A stretch of 64,000 nucleotides of DNA, from NCBI RefSeq assembly GCF_013300725.1, contig NZ_JAAIMM010000004.1, forward strand, positions 62,001-126,000. The letters are read 5' to 3'. A model generated the notes under the pieces. It was not told the origin of the DNA. It saw only the letters and a program-made list of their open reading frames with translations, and searched no databases. The first letter of the stretch is position 1; every line of letters begins with the position of its first letter. This document shows, in pieces, positions 1 through 8,223 of the stretch. This stretch comes from Allocoprococcus comes. GTDB lineage: Bacteria > Bacillota > Clostridia > Lachnospirales > Lachnospiraceae. Both the position numbers and the translations under genes were made by a program.

Positions 1-34
1 TTTGAAAGTCAGAGTAATTGCATAAGAAAGTGAT

Positions 35-68
35 GGGGTGCGTTTGAAAAAGCGCATCCCTTTTATTT
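35..68 (+). terminator. Rho-independent terminator of an upstream off-window gene
   Basis: An 8-bp stem (GGGGTGCG with CGCATCCC, one G-U pair) is followed by TTTTATTT. It ends a transcript entering from the left edge. Confidence 0.75.
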
Positions 69-208
69 ACATTTTGCCTGGTTATTCAAAAGTTTTCAAA
101 ATTCTTTTTTCAAAGGCAGAAAATATTTTTTTCAATGATGATTCAGTGGAAATTTGTTTTTTATAGGCAGTTCAAAAATTAAAAAAATCGTTTTTTAAAT
201 AACGATGC

Positions 209-236
209 TTGCGTATTTTGAAAAATATGGTATGAT
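209..236 (+). promoter_or_regulatory. Candidate promoter of aroE
   Basis: TTGCGT and TATGAT are separated by 16 bases and lie about 55 bases before the aroE start. The match is to the housekeeping sigma consensus; no operator was recognised. Confidence 0.5.
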
Positions 237-291
237 AGAGGACAAAAGTAGCACTTTACAGTGCGAAAATGTAACGCAGGAGGAAAATATA

Positions 292-1161
292 ATGGCATAC
301 GAGATTACAGGACATACAGTTCTTACCGGGTTACTGGGGAGTCCGGTAGCACACAGCATTTCCCCAATGATGCATAACGAGGCATTTCGCCAGCTGGAGC
401 TGGATTACGCATATTTGGCATTTGATGTTGGAACAGATAATTTAAAGACAGCAGTAGATGGTCTGAAAGTCATGGGAGTCAGAGGATTCAACCTGACTAT
501 GCCTGACAAGAATCTGATGTGTTCACTGGTTGACAAACTTTCACCGGCATCTGAGATCGGTGGAGCAGTCAATACCGTTGTCAATGATAACGGTATACTG
601 ACAGGTTACACAACAGACGGAATCGGATTCATGCGTGCAGTCAGTGAGACAGGCATGGATATCATCGGCAAGAAGATGACTCTTCTTGGAGCAGGCGGAG
701 CAGCAGCAGCGATCCTGATCCAGGCAGCACTCGACGGAGTTGCAGAGATTTCGGTATTCAACATCCGTGATGAATTTTTCACCCGCGCAGAAAAGACCAT
801 CGAGAAGCTTCATGAGAAGACAGACTGCAAGATCAACCTTTATGATTTCTCTGATCCGGAAGTCCTCAAAAAAGAGATTGCAGAAAGTGCAATTCTGGTA
901 AACGGAACTTCGATCGGTATGGCACCGAAGACAGACAGATGTATCATCACAGACGACAGCGTATTCAGAAAAGACCTGTTTGTATTCGATGTCATCTACA
1001 ATCCGGAAGAAACCTTATTCCTGAAGAAAGCAAAAGCAGCAGGATGCCAGACACTGAACGGTCTGAATATGCTGTTATATCAGGGTGCTGCATCATTTGA
1101 GCTCTGGACAGGAAAAGAGATGCCGGTTGATATTATCAAAGAAAAATATTTCTCGCGTTAA
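292..1161 (+). CDS. aroE: Shikimate/quinate dehydrogenase, first paralog (AroE family)
   Basis: The protein belongs to the AroE/YdiB family, which reversibly reduces 3-dehydroshikimate to shikimate with a nicotinamide cofactor in the cytoplasm. Residues 17-25 hold the substrate-binding S-x-S motif (Ser22, Ser24), NLTMPDK carries the conserved Thr and Lys, TTDGIGF the catalytic-site Asp, and LLGAGGAA the Rossmann loop. The start used here has AGGAGG nearby; a longer frame starting at 205 has no such site and would add 29 residues. The predicted 289 aa is normal for the family. It precedes the T-box controlled aroF-aroB, so a biosynthetic role is most likely, although the sequence resembles YdiB as much as AroE. 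A second paralog lies at 55.5 kb. Confidence 0.9.
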   Translation: MAYEITGHTVLTGLLGSPVAHSISPMMHNEAFRQLELDYAYLAFDVGTDNLKTAVDGLKVMGVRGFNLTMPDKNLMCSLVDKLSPASEIGGAVNTVVNDNGILTGYTTDGIGFMRAVSETGMDIIGKKMTLLGAGGAAAAILIQAALDGVAEISVFNIRDEFFTRAEKTIEKLHEKTDCKINLYDFSDPEVLKKEIAESAILVNGTSIGMAPKTDRCIITDDSVFRKDLFVFDVIYNPEETLFLKKAKAAGCQTLNGLNMLLYQGAASFELWTGKEMPVDIIKEKYFSR

Positions 1162-1175
1162 TTTGTTGAAAATGA

Positions 1176-1204
1176 TTGACAAAGCCTATTGATTCGTGTA
1201 ACAT
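1176..1204 (+). promoter_or_regulatory. Promoter of the T-box/aroF-aroB transcript
   Basis: TTGACA and TAACAT are separated by exactly 17 bases just after the aroE stop. Transcription from here would begin near 1211 and read through the T-box leader. Confidence 0.7.
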
Positions 1205-1254
1205 AAGTTATAGATTTTAAAAATTATATATTCTACTATCAAAATACAATGAAA

Positions 1255-1541
1255 AGAAGTAGTAAATATAATAAGACGTCACAGAGAGTCCTTTATCGGT
1301 GGAAGAAGGATACCGAAGATTATATTGAATTCCTCTTGGAGTAGGATACTGAATGCATTCTCTTGAAGAATTGTTAATAGGTATTTCCGGTAGCAGCCGT
1401 TATCTGCAAGGGTATAACCGTTATGAACGACGTACCTGACGAGGCAGTTGTCGTGAGACAATTGTAAAATGAGGTGGAACCACGAAGTATATCATACTCT
1501 CGTCCTCTGTTTTGAAAGAAACAGAAGGCGGGAGTTTTTTG
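1255..1541 (+). promoter_or_regulatory. T-box leader controlling aroF-aroB, probable tRNA-Phe specifier
   Basis: The leader shows the standard T-box parts in order: a CAGAGAG bulge, an apical loop with GGTGGAA, a GAA-TTC specifier region (TTC at 1330-1332) followed by CTCTTGGAGT, a CCGTTATC segment, the T-box GAGGTGGAACCACG at 1471-1484, and a terminator (1497-1540). Uncharged tRNA pairing would favour the antiterminator and allow transcription of aroF and aroB. Reading TTC as the Phe specifier follows the usual position directly after GAA; it fits a DAHP synthase but was not folded computationally. Confidence 0.9.
1497..1540 (+). terminator. T-box regulated terminator
   Basis: A stem of CTC-CG-CCTCTGTTT with AAACAGA-GG-GGGAG, with mismatches, is followed by six T residues. 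The upstream arm overlaps the bases that the T-box sequence would sequester in the antiterminator. Confidence 0.85.
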
Positions 1542-1577
1542 ATTAGTAGAACATTCGCAAAGAGAAAGGGAAAAATT

Positions 1578-2591
1578 ATGATTATCGTATTAAAACCAAG
1601 AACAAGTGATGAAAACGTAAAACGAGTTGAAAATATGGTCCGTGCAAAAGGACTGGAAGTACATACTGTAAAAGGTGAGGATCTTACAATTATTGGCTGT
1701 ATCGGCGATACGGTCCGTGTAGATCCAAAGCTTTTCGAGGTAGACTCTTCTGTTGAGAAGGTTATGCATGTACAGGAACCTTATAAACTTGTAAACCGTG
1801 CATTCCATCCGGATGACACCATCGTGGATGTATCCGGTGTCAAAGTTGGTGGCGGACATCTTGCACTGATCGCCGGACCTTGCTCCGTAGAATCCGAAGA
1901 GCAGGTAATCGGAATTGCAAAAGCGGTCAAAGCATCCGGCGCAAACATGCTCCGCGGCGGTGCATTCAAACCGAGAACAAGCCCATATTCATTCCAGGGA
2001 CTCGGACTTGAAGGCCTGGAAATCTTATGTGCAGCAAGAGAAGAGACAGGACTTCCGATTGTAACAGAACTGATGTCACCGGAATATCTGGAAATCTTCG
2101 ATGAAAAAGTAGACCTGATCCAGATCGGTGCACGTAACATGCAGAACTACGATCTTTTAAAACAGCTTGGACAGACCAAGAGACCAATTCTCTTAAAGAG
2201 AGGACTTAATGCAACCTACGAAGAATGGATGATGTCAGCTGAATACATTATGGCATCCGGAAATCCGAATGTTATCCTCTGTGAAAGAGGAATCCGTACT
2301 TTCGAGACTTACACGAGAAATACACTGGATCTTCAGTCTATCCCGGTTGTAAGAAAGCTCAGCCATCTTCCGGTTGTCGTGGACCCAAGCCATGCAGGAG
2401 GAAAATGGTGGCTGGTTGATCCGATGGCAAAGGCATCAGTTGCGGCAGGAGCGGACGGACTGATCATCGAAGTACATAACAGTCCGGAAACAGCACTTTG
2501 TGACGGAGCACAGTCGCTGAAACCGGAAAAATACGATACACTGTTAAAAGAGATTACCGGAATCGCAAAAGCAGTCGGTAAAGAAATGTAA
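1578..2591 (+). CDS. aroF: 3-deoxy-7-phosphoheptulonate synthase, type I-beta
   Basis: This enzyme condenses phosphoenolpyruvate and erythrose 4-phosphate into DAHP, the entry step of the shikimate pathway. The predicted 337 residues contain a ferredoxin-like N-terminal domain (about 1-70, the extra domain of the I-beta class) and a TIM barrel with AGPCSVES, GGAFKPRTSPYSF and a C-terminal PSHAGGK metal/phosphate motif. An earlier ATG at 1512 lies inside the T-box terminator and is rejected; the chosen ATG follows GAGAAAGGG. It is the first gene behind the T-box and is followed after 28 bases by aroB, so both should respond to the same tRNA signal. Confidence 0.95.
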   Translation: MIIVLKPRTSDENVKRVENMVRAKGLEVHTVKGEDLTIIGCIGDTVRVDPKLFEVDSSVEKVMHVQEPYKLVNRAFHPDDTIVDVSGVKVGGGHLALIAGPCSVESEEQVIGIAKAVKASGANMLRGGAFKPRTSPYSFQGLGLEGLEILCAAREETGLPIVTELMSPEYLEIFDEKVDLIQIGARNMQNYDLLKQLGQTKRPILLKRGLNATYEEWMMSAEYIMASGNPNVILCERGIRTFETYTRNTLDLQSIPVVRKLSHLPVVVDPSHAGGKWWLVDPMAKASVAAGADGLIIEVHNSPETALCDGAQSLKPEKYDTLLKEITGIAKAVGKEM

Positions 2592-2619
2592 AAAACAGCA
2601 TCCTGGGAGGAACAAAACG

Positions 2620-3678
2620 ATGAAAATGACGGTAGATTTAAAGGAACACAGCTATCCGATCTATATTGAAAGAGGAATTCTGAAAGAAGCAGCAGAAAGA
2701 ATAGCGGAAGTATATCAGGGATCAAAGATCATGATCATTTCTGATGACAGAGTTTATTCTTATTACGGAGAAGCGCTTAAGAAAAATCTTTCTGAAAAAT
2801 ATGAGTGTACGGAAACCGTGATTCCACATGGAGAACCGTCAAAAGCATTCGAAACCCTTCCGGGTGTATACAGCTCTCTTCTGGAAGCAAAGATTTCCAG
2901 AACAGACCTGATCGTTGCACTTGGCGGTGGAGTGGTAGGAGACCTTGCCGGATTTGTGGCAGCGACCTTTCTTAGAGGAATCAAGTTCGTACAGATTCCA
3001 ACTTCCATTCTTGCACAGGTAGATTCTTCTGTTGGTGGAAAAGTTGCGGTCGATCTTCCACAGGGTAAGAACCTGGTAGGTGCCTTTTACCAGCCGAAGA
3101 TGGTACTGATCGATCCGGATGTACTGGAAACCCTGCCGGAGCGTTACGTGACGGACGGCATGGGGGAAGTTATCAAATACGGCTGCATCAAAGACCGCAA
3201 GCTCTTTGAACTTCTGGAAGAATGCGGATCCTATGAGAATCTGAAAGAACATTTGACAGATGTGATCGCAACCTGCGTCGATATCAAACGCCGCGTCGTA
3301 GAGGAAGATGAGTTCGACACCGGAGAGCGGATTCTCCTGAATTTCGGACATACCCTTGCCCACACCATTGAGCAGCATTTCCACTACGAAAGAGAAAGCC
3401 ACGGTGAGGCCGTGGCAATCGGAATGTACCAGATCACAAAGATCGCTGAAGAGAAAGGGCTTACCAAAAAAGGCGAAGCCGAGCATATCCGCAAAGTCCT
3501 GGAAGCTTATAAACTTCCGGTAAAAGCTGATGTCCCACTCCCACAACTTACCGAAGCGATCAAGCTGGACAAAAAAACATTGAATAATAAATTAAAAGTC
3601 GTCCTTCTCCATGAAATCGGAGATTCCTACACATACCCGACCGGACAGGAATTCTTTGATGGGGACAGGATGGTATAA
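2620..3678 (+). CDS. aroB: 3-dehydroquinate synthase
   Basis: AroB cyclises DAHP to 3-dehydroquinate using NAD and a divalent metal. Visible hallmarks are the glycine-rich GGGVVGDLAGFVAATF cofactor segment, KNLVGAFYQP, and the metal-ligand segments MGEVIKYG, GHTLAHTIE and HGEAVAIGM. At 352 residues it has normal length. The start is preceded by GGGAGG. It shares the T-box transcript with aroF and is followed by a strong terminator. Confidence 0.96.
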   Translation: MKMTVDLKEHSYPIYIERGILKEAAERIAEVYQGSKIMIISDDRVYSYYGEALKKNLSEKYECTETVIPHGEPSKAFETLPGVYSSLLEAKISRTDLIVALGGGVVGDLAGFVAATFLRGIKFVQIPTSILAQVDSSVGGKVAVDLPQGKNLVGAFYQPKMVLIDPDVLETLPERYVTDGMGEVIKYGCIKDRKLFELLEECGSYENLKEHLTDVIATCVDIKRRVVEEDEFDTGERILLNFGHTLAHTIEQHFHYERESHGEAVAIGMYQITKIAEEKGLTKKGEAEHIRKVLEAYKLPVKADVPLPQLTEAIKLDKKTLNNKLKVVLLHEIGDSYTYPTGQEFFDGDRMV

Positions 3679-3696
3679 GTAAATACGATAAATAAG

Positions 3697-3742
3697 AATG
3701 CCGTAAGACCATGAAAGATATTGGTTTTACGGCATTTTTATT
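3697..3742 (+). terminator. Terminator of aroF-aroB
   Basis: A 14-bp stem with a G-U pair (AATGCCGTAAGACC with GGTTTTACGGCATT) is followed by a T-rich run. The other strand is also T-rich after the stem, so it may serve prs from the opposite side. Confidence 0.85.
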
Positions 3743-3795
3743 TTCTCTTGCGGCGTCCGTTCGTTAATATATCCTTACTTTCCCGCTGACAAAAT

Positions 3796-4968
3796 TTATC
3801 TCATATTTCTCTTCGCAAGCAAATCATGAATCTTATCTGTCGGATTCATAACCGCACTAATAGATGTAGAATGATTCATCGAATCAATGATCAGTGCAAG
3901 GAACTTACTCATATCTGCTTCAATGAAATACGGTTTATCATGAAGCTGAGGAGGCAGATAGGTCAGATTGGTTGTGATCAGTCTGTCCAGATATCCCTTT
4001 TCATAATATTCATCGAACTTGTCAAGGCCTTCTGTGAAGAGACCAAAAGTAGTACATACAAATACACGCTCAGCTCCGCGGTCTTTTAACTGTCTGGTAA
4101 CATCCAGCATACTTTCACCGGAAGAAATCATGTCATCAATGATGATAACGGTCTTTCCATGTACATCGTCACCTAAGAATTCATGTGCAACGATCGGATT
4201 TTTACCATTTACGATGGTAGAATAATCACGGCGTTTGTAGAACATACCCATATCAACGCCAAGTACATTGGAGAAGTATACAGCTCTCTGCATTGCACCT
4301 TCATCCGGGCTGATGATCATCAGATGGTCTTTGTCTGCTTTCAGATCCGGTTCTGCTTTAAACAGAGCTTTGATGAACTGATACAGAGGGTTGAAGCTGT
4401 CGAAACCATTGAGTGGGATCGCATTCTGTACACGCGGATCGTGTGCGTCAAATGTCAGAATGTTAGATACACCCATTGCGGTTAATTCTTCCAGGGCCAT
4501 TGCACAGTCCAGAGATTCGCGTTTGGTTCTCTTGTGCTGGCGGCTTTCGTACAGGAATGGCATAATTACATTTACACGGTGTGCCTTTCCTGTAGAAGCG
4601 GAGATGATACGCTTCAGATCCTGATAGTGATCATCCGGTGACATATGATTGATATGTCCGTTTACTGTGTATGTCAGGCTGTAGTTGCAGACATCCACCA
4701 TAATAAAGAGATCTTTTCCGCGGATACTTTCGCCAAACATTCCCTTTGCTTCCCCCGAACCAAAACGTGGGCAACTGTTCTTTGCAAGATAAGAATCTGC
4801 TTCATAAGATGAATAGATTGCAGGATCCAGAAAATCATGCAGAGAATTTTTGCGGAACGATACGATGTACTGATCCACTTTTTCTGCCAGATCCTTGCAG
4901 CTTTCCAGAGCAGCAATTTTAAGTGGTGCTGTCGGAAGAGCTTTTTCCATAAGTTCGATATTTGTCAT
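3796..4968 (-). CDS. prs: Ribose-phosphate pyrophosphokinase, long form
   Basis: The protein should make PRPP from ribose 5-phosphate and ATP for nucleotide, His and Trp synthesis. The clearest motif is VIIIDDMISSGESM near residues 270-285, the PRPP-binding loop of type I phosphoribosyltransferase folds; FLYESRQHKRTKRESLDC and FDAHDPRVQN correspond to the ATP-binding flexible loop and active-site region. At 390 residues it is clearly longer than the classical 310-320 residue enzyme, with extra N-terminal sequence. It is transcribed away from der and has its own promoter and an AAGGAGG site. Confidence 0.9.
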   Translation of the reverse strand: MTNIELMEKALPTAPLKIAALESCKDLAEKVDQYIVSFRKNSLHDFLDPAIYSSYEADSYLAKNSCPRFGSGEAKGMFGESIRGKDLFIMVDVCNYSLTYTVNGHINHMSPDDHYQDLKRIISASTGKAHRVNVIMPFLYESRQHKRTKRESLDCAMALEELTAMGVSNILTFDAHDPRVQNAIPLNGFDSFNPLYQFIKALFKAEPDLKADKDHLMIISPDEGAMQRAVYFSNVLGVDMGMFYKRRDYSTIVNGKNPIVAHEFLGDDVHGKTVIIIDDMISSGESMLDVTRQLKDRGAERVFVCTTFGLFTEGLDKFDEYYEKGYLDRLITTNLTYLPPQLHDKPYFIEADMSKFLALIIDSMNHSTSISAVMNPTDKIHDLLAKRNMR

Positions 4969-5023
4969 GAGTGCCTCCTTATAATAAGCGTTTTACGCGC
5001 TTTTTATCTAATCTTACCTATCT

Positions 5024-5052
5024 TTTATACCATTATTTAAAAGCAATGACAA
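5024..5052 (-). promoter_or_regulatory. Promoter of prs
   Basis: On the minus strand TTGTCA and TATAAA are separated by 17 bases, about 55 bases before prs. The short leader contains a small AGCG/CGCT hairpin. Confidence 0.7.
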
Positions 5053-5070
5053 GAAAGAGGTGTTAAAAAA

Positions 5071-5099
5071 TTGCATTTTTTGAAGAAATCTAGTATGAT
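5071..5099 (+). promoter_or_regulatory. Promoter of der-plsY-gpsA
   Basis: TTGCAT and TATGAT are separated by 17 bases, about 42 bases before der. Confidence 0.7.
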
Positions 5100-5140
5100 A
5101 TAGAAGCAGAATTCCGAATAAATATCAGGAGGAAGAAAAT

Positions 5141-6469
5141 ATGAGTAAACCAGTTGTTGCCATTGTAGGGCGGCCGAACGTTGGAAAGTCGACGCTTTTT
5201 AATGCACTGGCAGGAGAAAAGATAGCAATCGTTAAAGATACGCCGGGTGTTACCCGCGACAGAATTTATGCAGAAGTGAATTGGCTCGATAAAGAATTTA
5301 CGTTGATCGATACCGGTGGAATCGAGCCGGACAGCCGTGATGTGATCCTTTCCCAGATGAGAGAGCAGGCACAGATCGCCATTGACACTGCAGATGTGAT
5401 CCTGTTTATGACAGATGTAAAGCAGGGACTTGTAGATTCTGATTCAAAAGTGGCAGATATGCTCCGCCGCTCCCACAAGCCAGTCATCCTTGTTGTCAAT
5501 AAAGTGGACAATTTCAACAAGATGATGCCGGATGTGTATGAATTTTATAATCTGGGAATCGGAGATCCGGTTCCGATCTCAGCATCGGAACGAATTGGAA
5601 TCGGAGATATGCTGGATAAGGTTCTGGCACATTTTCCGGAAGGGGCAGGTCAGGAAGAGGAAGATGACCGTCCGAGAGTTGCAATCGTTGGAAAACCGAA
5701 CGTTGGGAAATCTTCGATCATCAACCGTCTGATCGGAAAAGACCGTGTGATCGTATCCGATATTGCCGGAACTACAAGAGATGCCATTGACACGGAAGTA
5801 GTACACAATGGAAAAGAATATGTATTTATTGATACAGCAGGACTTCGTCGTAAGAATAAGATCAAAGAGGAACTGGAGCGATACAGTATTATCCGCACAG
5901 TTACGGCAGTAGAAAGAGCGGATGTGGTCCTGGTTGTGATCGATGCGGCAGAAGGAGTAACCGAGCAGGATGCCAAGATCGCAGGAATCGCACATGAGCG
6001 TGGAAAAGGTGTCATCATCGTTGTAAATAAATGGGATGCCATTGAAAAGAACGATAAGACCACGAGGGAATATGAGCATCAGATCCGGATGGTGCTGTCT
6101 TTCCTGCCTTACGCAGAGATCATGTATGTGTCTGCGCTGACAGGTCAGAGACTTCCGAAGCTCTTTGACATGATCGACACCGTTATTGAGAACCAGACAC
6201 TCCGTGTAGCTACGGGTGTCCTTAACGAGATCATGACCGAAGCTGTTGCAATGCAGCAGCCACCGTCAGATAAGGGAAAACGTCTGAAACTTTACTATAT
6301 TACCCAGGTAGCGGTCAAACCGCCGACATTTGTCATCTTTGTAAATGATAAAGAACTGATGCATTTCTCTTATACGAGATATCTGGAGAATAAGATCCGT
6401 GAAGCGTTTGGCTTCCGTGGAACGTCTCTTAAATTCTTTATCAGGGAGAGAAAGGAGAAGGACAAATAA
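5141..6469 (+). CDS. der: Ribosome assembly GTPase Der (EngA)
   Basis: Der is an essential GTPase acting in maturation of the 50S ribosomal subunit. The 442 residues contain two tandem G domains, each with P-loop (GRPNVGKST near residue 10, GKPNVGKSS near 183), DTGG or DTAG switch and NKVD or NKWD specificity motif, followed by the KH-like C-terminal domain ending in a basic tail. Length is typical. The downstream gene plsY begins two bases after the stop, so translation is probably coupled. Confidence 0.97.
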   Translation: MSKPVVAIVGRPNVGKSTLFNALAGEKIAIVKDTPGVTRDRIYAEVNWLDKEFTLIDTGGIEPDSRDVILSQMREQAQIAIDTADVILFMTDVKQGLVDSDSKVADMLRRSHKPVILVVNKVDNFNKMMPDVYEFYNLGIGDPVPISASERIGIGDMLDKVLAHFPEGAGQEEEDDRPRVAIVGKPNVGKSSIINRLIGKDRVIVSDIAGTTRDAIDTEVVHNGKEYVFIDTAGLRRKNKIKEELERYSIIRTVTAVERADVVLVVIDAAEGVTEQDAKIAGIAHERGKGVIIVVNKWDAIEKNDKTTREYEHQIRMVLSFLPYAEIMYVSALTGQRLPKLFDMIDTVIENQTLRVATGVLNEIMTEAVAMQQPPSDKGKRLKLYYITQVAVKPPTFVIFVNDKELMHFSYTRYLENKIREAFGFRGTSLKFFIRERKEKDK

Positions 6470-6470
6470 G

Positions 6471-7115
6471 ATGGAACGTCTTGTATGTTTGCTGATCGGC
6501 TATATATTTGGCCTGTTTCAGACCGGCTATTTCTATGGAAAAACCCAGGGGGTAGATATCCGCAAGATGGGAAGCGGAAATGCAGGTTCTACCAATGCAC
6601 TTCGCACCATGGGAATCAAAGCCGGAATGATCACCCTGCTTGGTGACTGCTTCAAATGCGTGATCGCGGTTCTGGTGGTCCGCGGAATTTACGGACAGTC
6701 TCACACAGATATTTTACCGCTCCTTTCGCTGTATACAGGTTTTGGGGCAGTGCTTGGACATAATTTTCCATTCTATCTGAAGTTCAAGGGCGGAAAGGGA
6801 ATTGCAGTTACGGCAGGTATGATCTTATCTACAGATATTCGGATTGCGGCAGTATGTCTGATCGTGTTTATCGTAATTGTTGCCGTGACACGTTATGTAT
6901 CACTGGGATCGCTGGTGATTTCCGTACTGTTCCTTGTCGGACTTGTCATTGACGGACAGATGGGAATGTTTGGAATGGCGCAGAAGTATCTGTTTGAAAT
7001 GTATGGAATCGGAGCACTTTTTGTTCTTTCTGCATTTATCCGCCACCGTGCGAATATCGGACGTCTGAGAAATGGTACAGAGAGCAAGATCAGTTTTTCA
7101 AAAAAGAAAAAATAA
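6471..7115 (+). CDS. plsY: Glycerol-3-phosphate acyltransferase PlsY
   Basis: This membrane enzyme transfers the acyl group of acyl phosphate to glycerol 3-phosphate, the first step of phospholipid synthesis. The 214 residues contain several hydrophobic segments and the family motifs GSGNAGSTN (about 38-46), GHNFPFYLKFKGGKG, and a third segment around TRYVSLGSL. A longer frame starting inside der is rejected because an ATG directly after the der stop has AAAGGAGAAG at proper spacing. The lysine-rich C-terminus is cytoplasmic in the usual topology. Its product pathway matches the next gene gpsA, which supplies glycerol 3-phosphate. Confidence 0.96.
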   Translation: MERLVCLLIGYIFGLFQTGYFYGKTQGVDIRKMGSGNAGSTNALRTMGIKAGMITLLGDCFKCVIAVLVVRGIYGQSHTDILPLLSLYTGFGAVLGHNFPFYLKFKGGKGIAVTAGMILSTDIRIAAVCLIVFIVIVAVTRYVSLGSLVISVLFLVGLVIDGQMGMFGMAQKYLFEMYGIGALFVLSAFIRHRANIGRLRNGTESKISFSKKKK

Positions 7116-7128
7116 GAGGTAATAATTT

Positions 7129-8139
7129 ATGGCAGAAATCGGAGTTATCGGTTCAGGGAGCTGGGGAACGGCCCTGGCGCTTGTACTGAATAAAAACGGA
7201 CATCATGTAACCATCTGGTCTTATTTAAAAGAAGAAGCAGATGAGATCAGGGGGAAACGGGAAAATCCAAGTAAGCTTCCGGGCGTTCATATCCCGGAGG
7301 AGATCGAGATCACAACAGATCTGCGGGGAAGCGTGGAAGGAAAAGATGTGGTCGTTCTTGCAGTTCCGTCTATGGCAACCAGAGCTACGGCGAAGAAAAT
7401 GTGCCCGTATGTAAAGGAAGAGCAGATTCTGGTCAATGTGGCAAAAGGAATTGAAGAGGGTACGTTAAAGACACTTTCTGAGCAGATTGAAGAAGAGATT
7501 CCGCAGGCAAATGTAGCTGTTCTTTCAGGTCCAAGTCACGCAGAAGAAGTAAGCCGCGAACTTCCGACAACGGTTGTAATCGGAGCAGAGACCGAAGAAA
7601 CCGCCATTTATCTGCAGAAAATTTTCATGAATGATGTATTCCGTGTCTACACAAGCCCGGATATTAAAGGAATTGAGCTTGGTGGTTCCCTGAAAAATGT
7701 AATCGCACTTGCAGCCGGAGTTGCAGATGGACTCGGATACGGGGATAACACCAAAGCTGCACTGATCACCAGAGGAATTGCGGAGATCACAAGACTTGGT
7801 GTAAAGATTGGCGGAAAGCTGGAATCCTTTACCGGACTTACCGGAATCGGTGATCTGATCGTCACCTGTGCAAGTAAGCACAGCCGTAATCGTAAGGCAG
7901 GTGTTCTGATCGGTGAGGGAATGACGATGGAAGAAGCGATGGCTGAGGTCAAGATGGTTGTCGAGGGCGTGTATTCAGCAAAAGCGGCAAGAGAGCTGGC
8001 TGAAAAATATGAGGTATCCATGCCGATCGTGGAAAAGGTCAACCAGGTACTTTTTGAAGGCAAACCTGCAAAGGATGCGGTAAGCGAACTGATGATGCGT
8101 GACGGACGCAGTGAATATAGTAACCTTCCGTGGGATTAA
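7129..8139 (+). CDS. gpsA: NAD(P)-dependent glycerol-3-phosphate dehydrogenase
   Basis: GpsA reduces dihydroxyacetone phosphate to sn-glycerol 3-phosphate for phospholipid synthesis. The N-terminus has the Rossmann motif GSGSWGTALA (residues 8-17); further motifs are NVAKGIE, SGPSHAEE, the catalytic-lysine segment LKNVIALAAGVADGLGYGDN and TGIGDLIVTC. Length (336) is typical. It lies 13 bases behind plsY, so substrate producer and consumer are co-transcribed. Confidence 0.97.
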   Translation: MAEIGVIGSGSWGTALALVLNKNGHHVTIWSYLKEEADEIRGKRENPSKLPGVHIPEEIEITTDLRGSVEGKDVVVLAVPSMATRATAKKMCPYVKEEQILVNVAKGIEEGTLKTLSEQIEEEIPQANVAVLSGPSHAEEVSRELPTTVVIGAETEETAIYLQKIFMNDVFRVYTSPDIKGIELGGSLKNVIALAAGVADGLGYGDNTKAALITRGIAEITRLGVKIGGKLESFTGLTGIGDLIVTCASKHSRNRKAGVLIGEGMTMEEAMAEVKMVVEGVYSAKAARELAEKYEVSMPIVEKVNQVLFEGKPAKDAVSELMMRDGRSEYSNLPWD

Positions 8140-8168
8140 AGTTTCAAAGAAATTTCATAAAGTCTTAA

Positions 8169-8197
8169 TGGAAAATCCTTCCGTATAGGCGTATAAT
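8169..8197 (+). promoter_or_regulatory. Candidate promoter of the P-type ATPase gene
   Basis: TGGAAA and a perfect TATAAT are separated by 17 bases; the start codon follows about 26 bases later behind AGGAGG. Confidence 0.6.
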
Positions 8198-8223
8198 GAC
8201 GTGTATACAGGAGGATTTTTTGT

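Noticed and set aside
1512-1577. Earlier start codon for aroF
   Set aside because: It lies within the T-box terminator hairpin and has no ribosome binding site.
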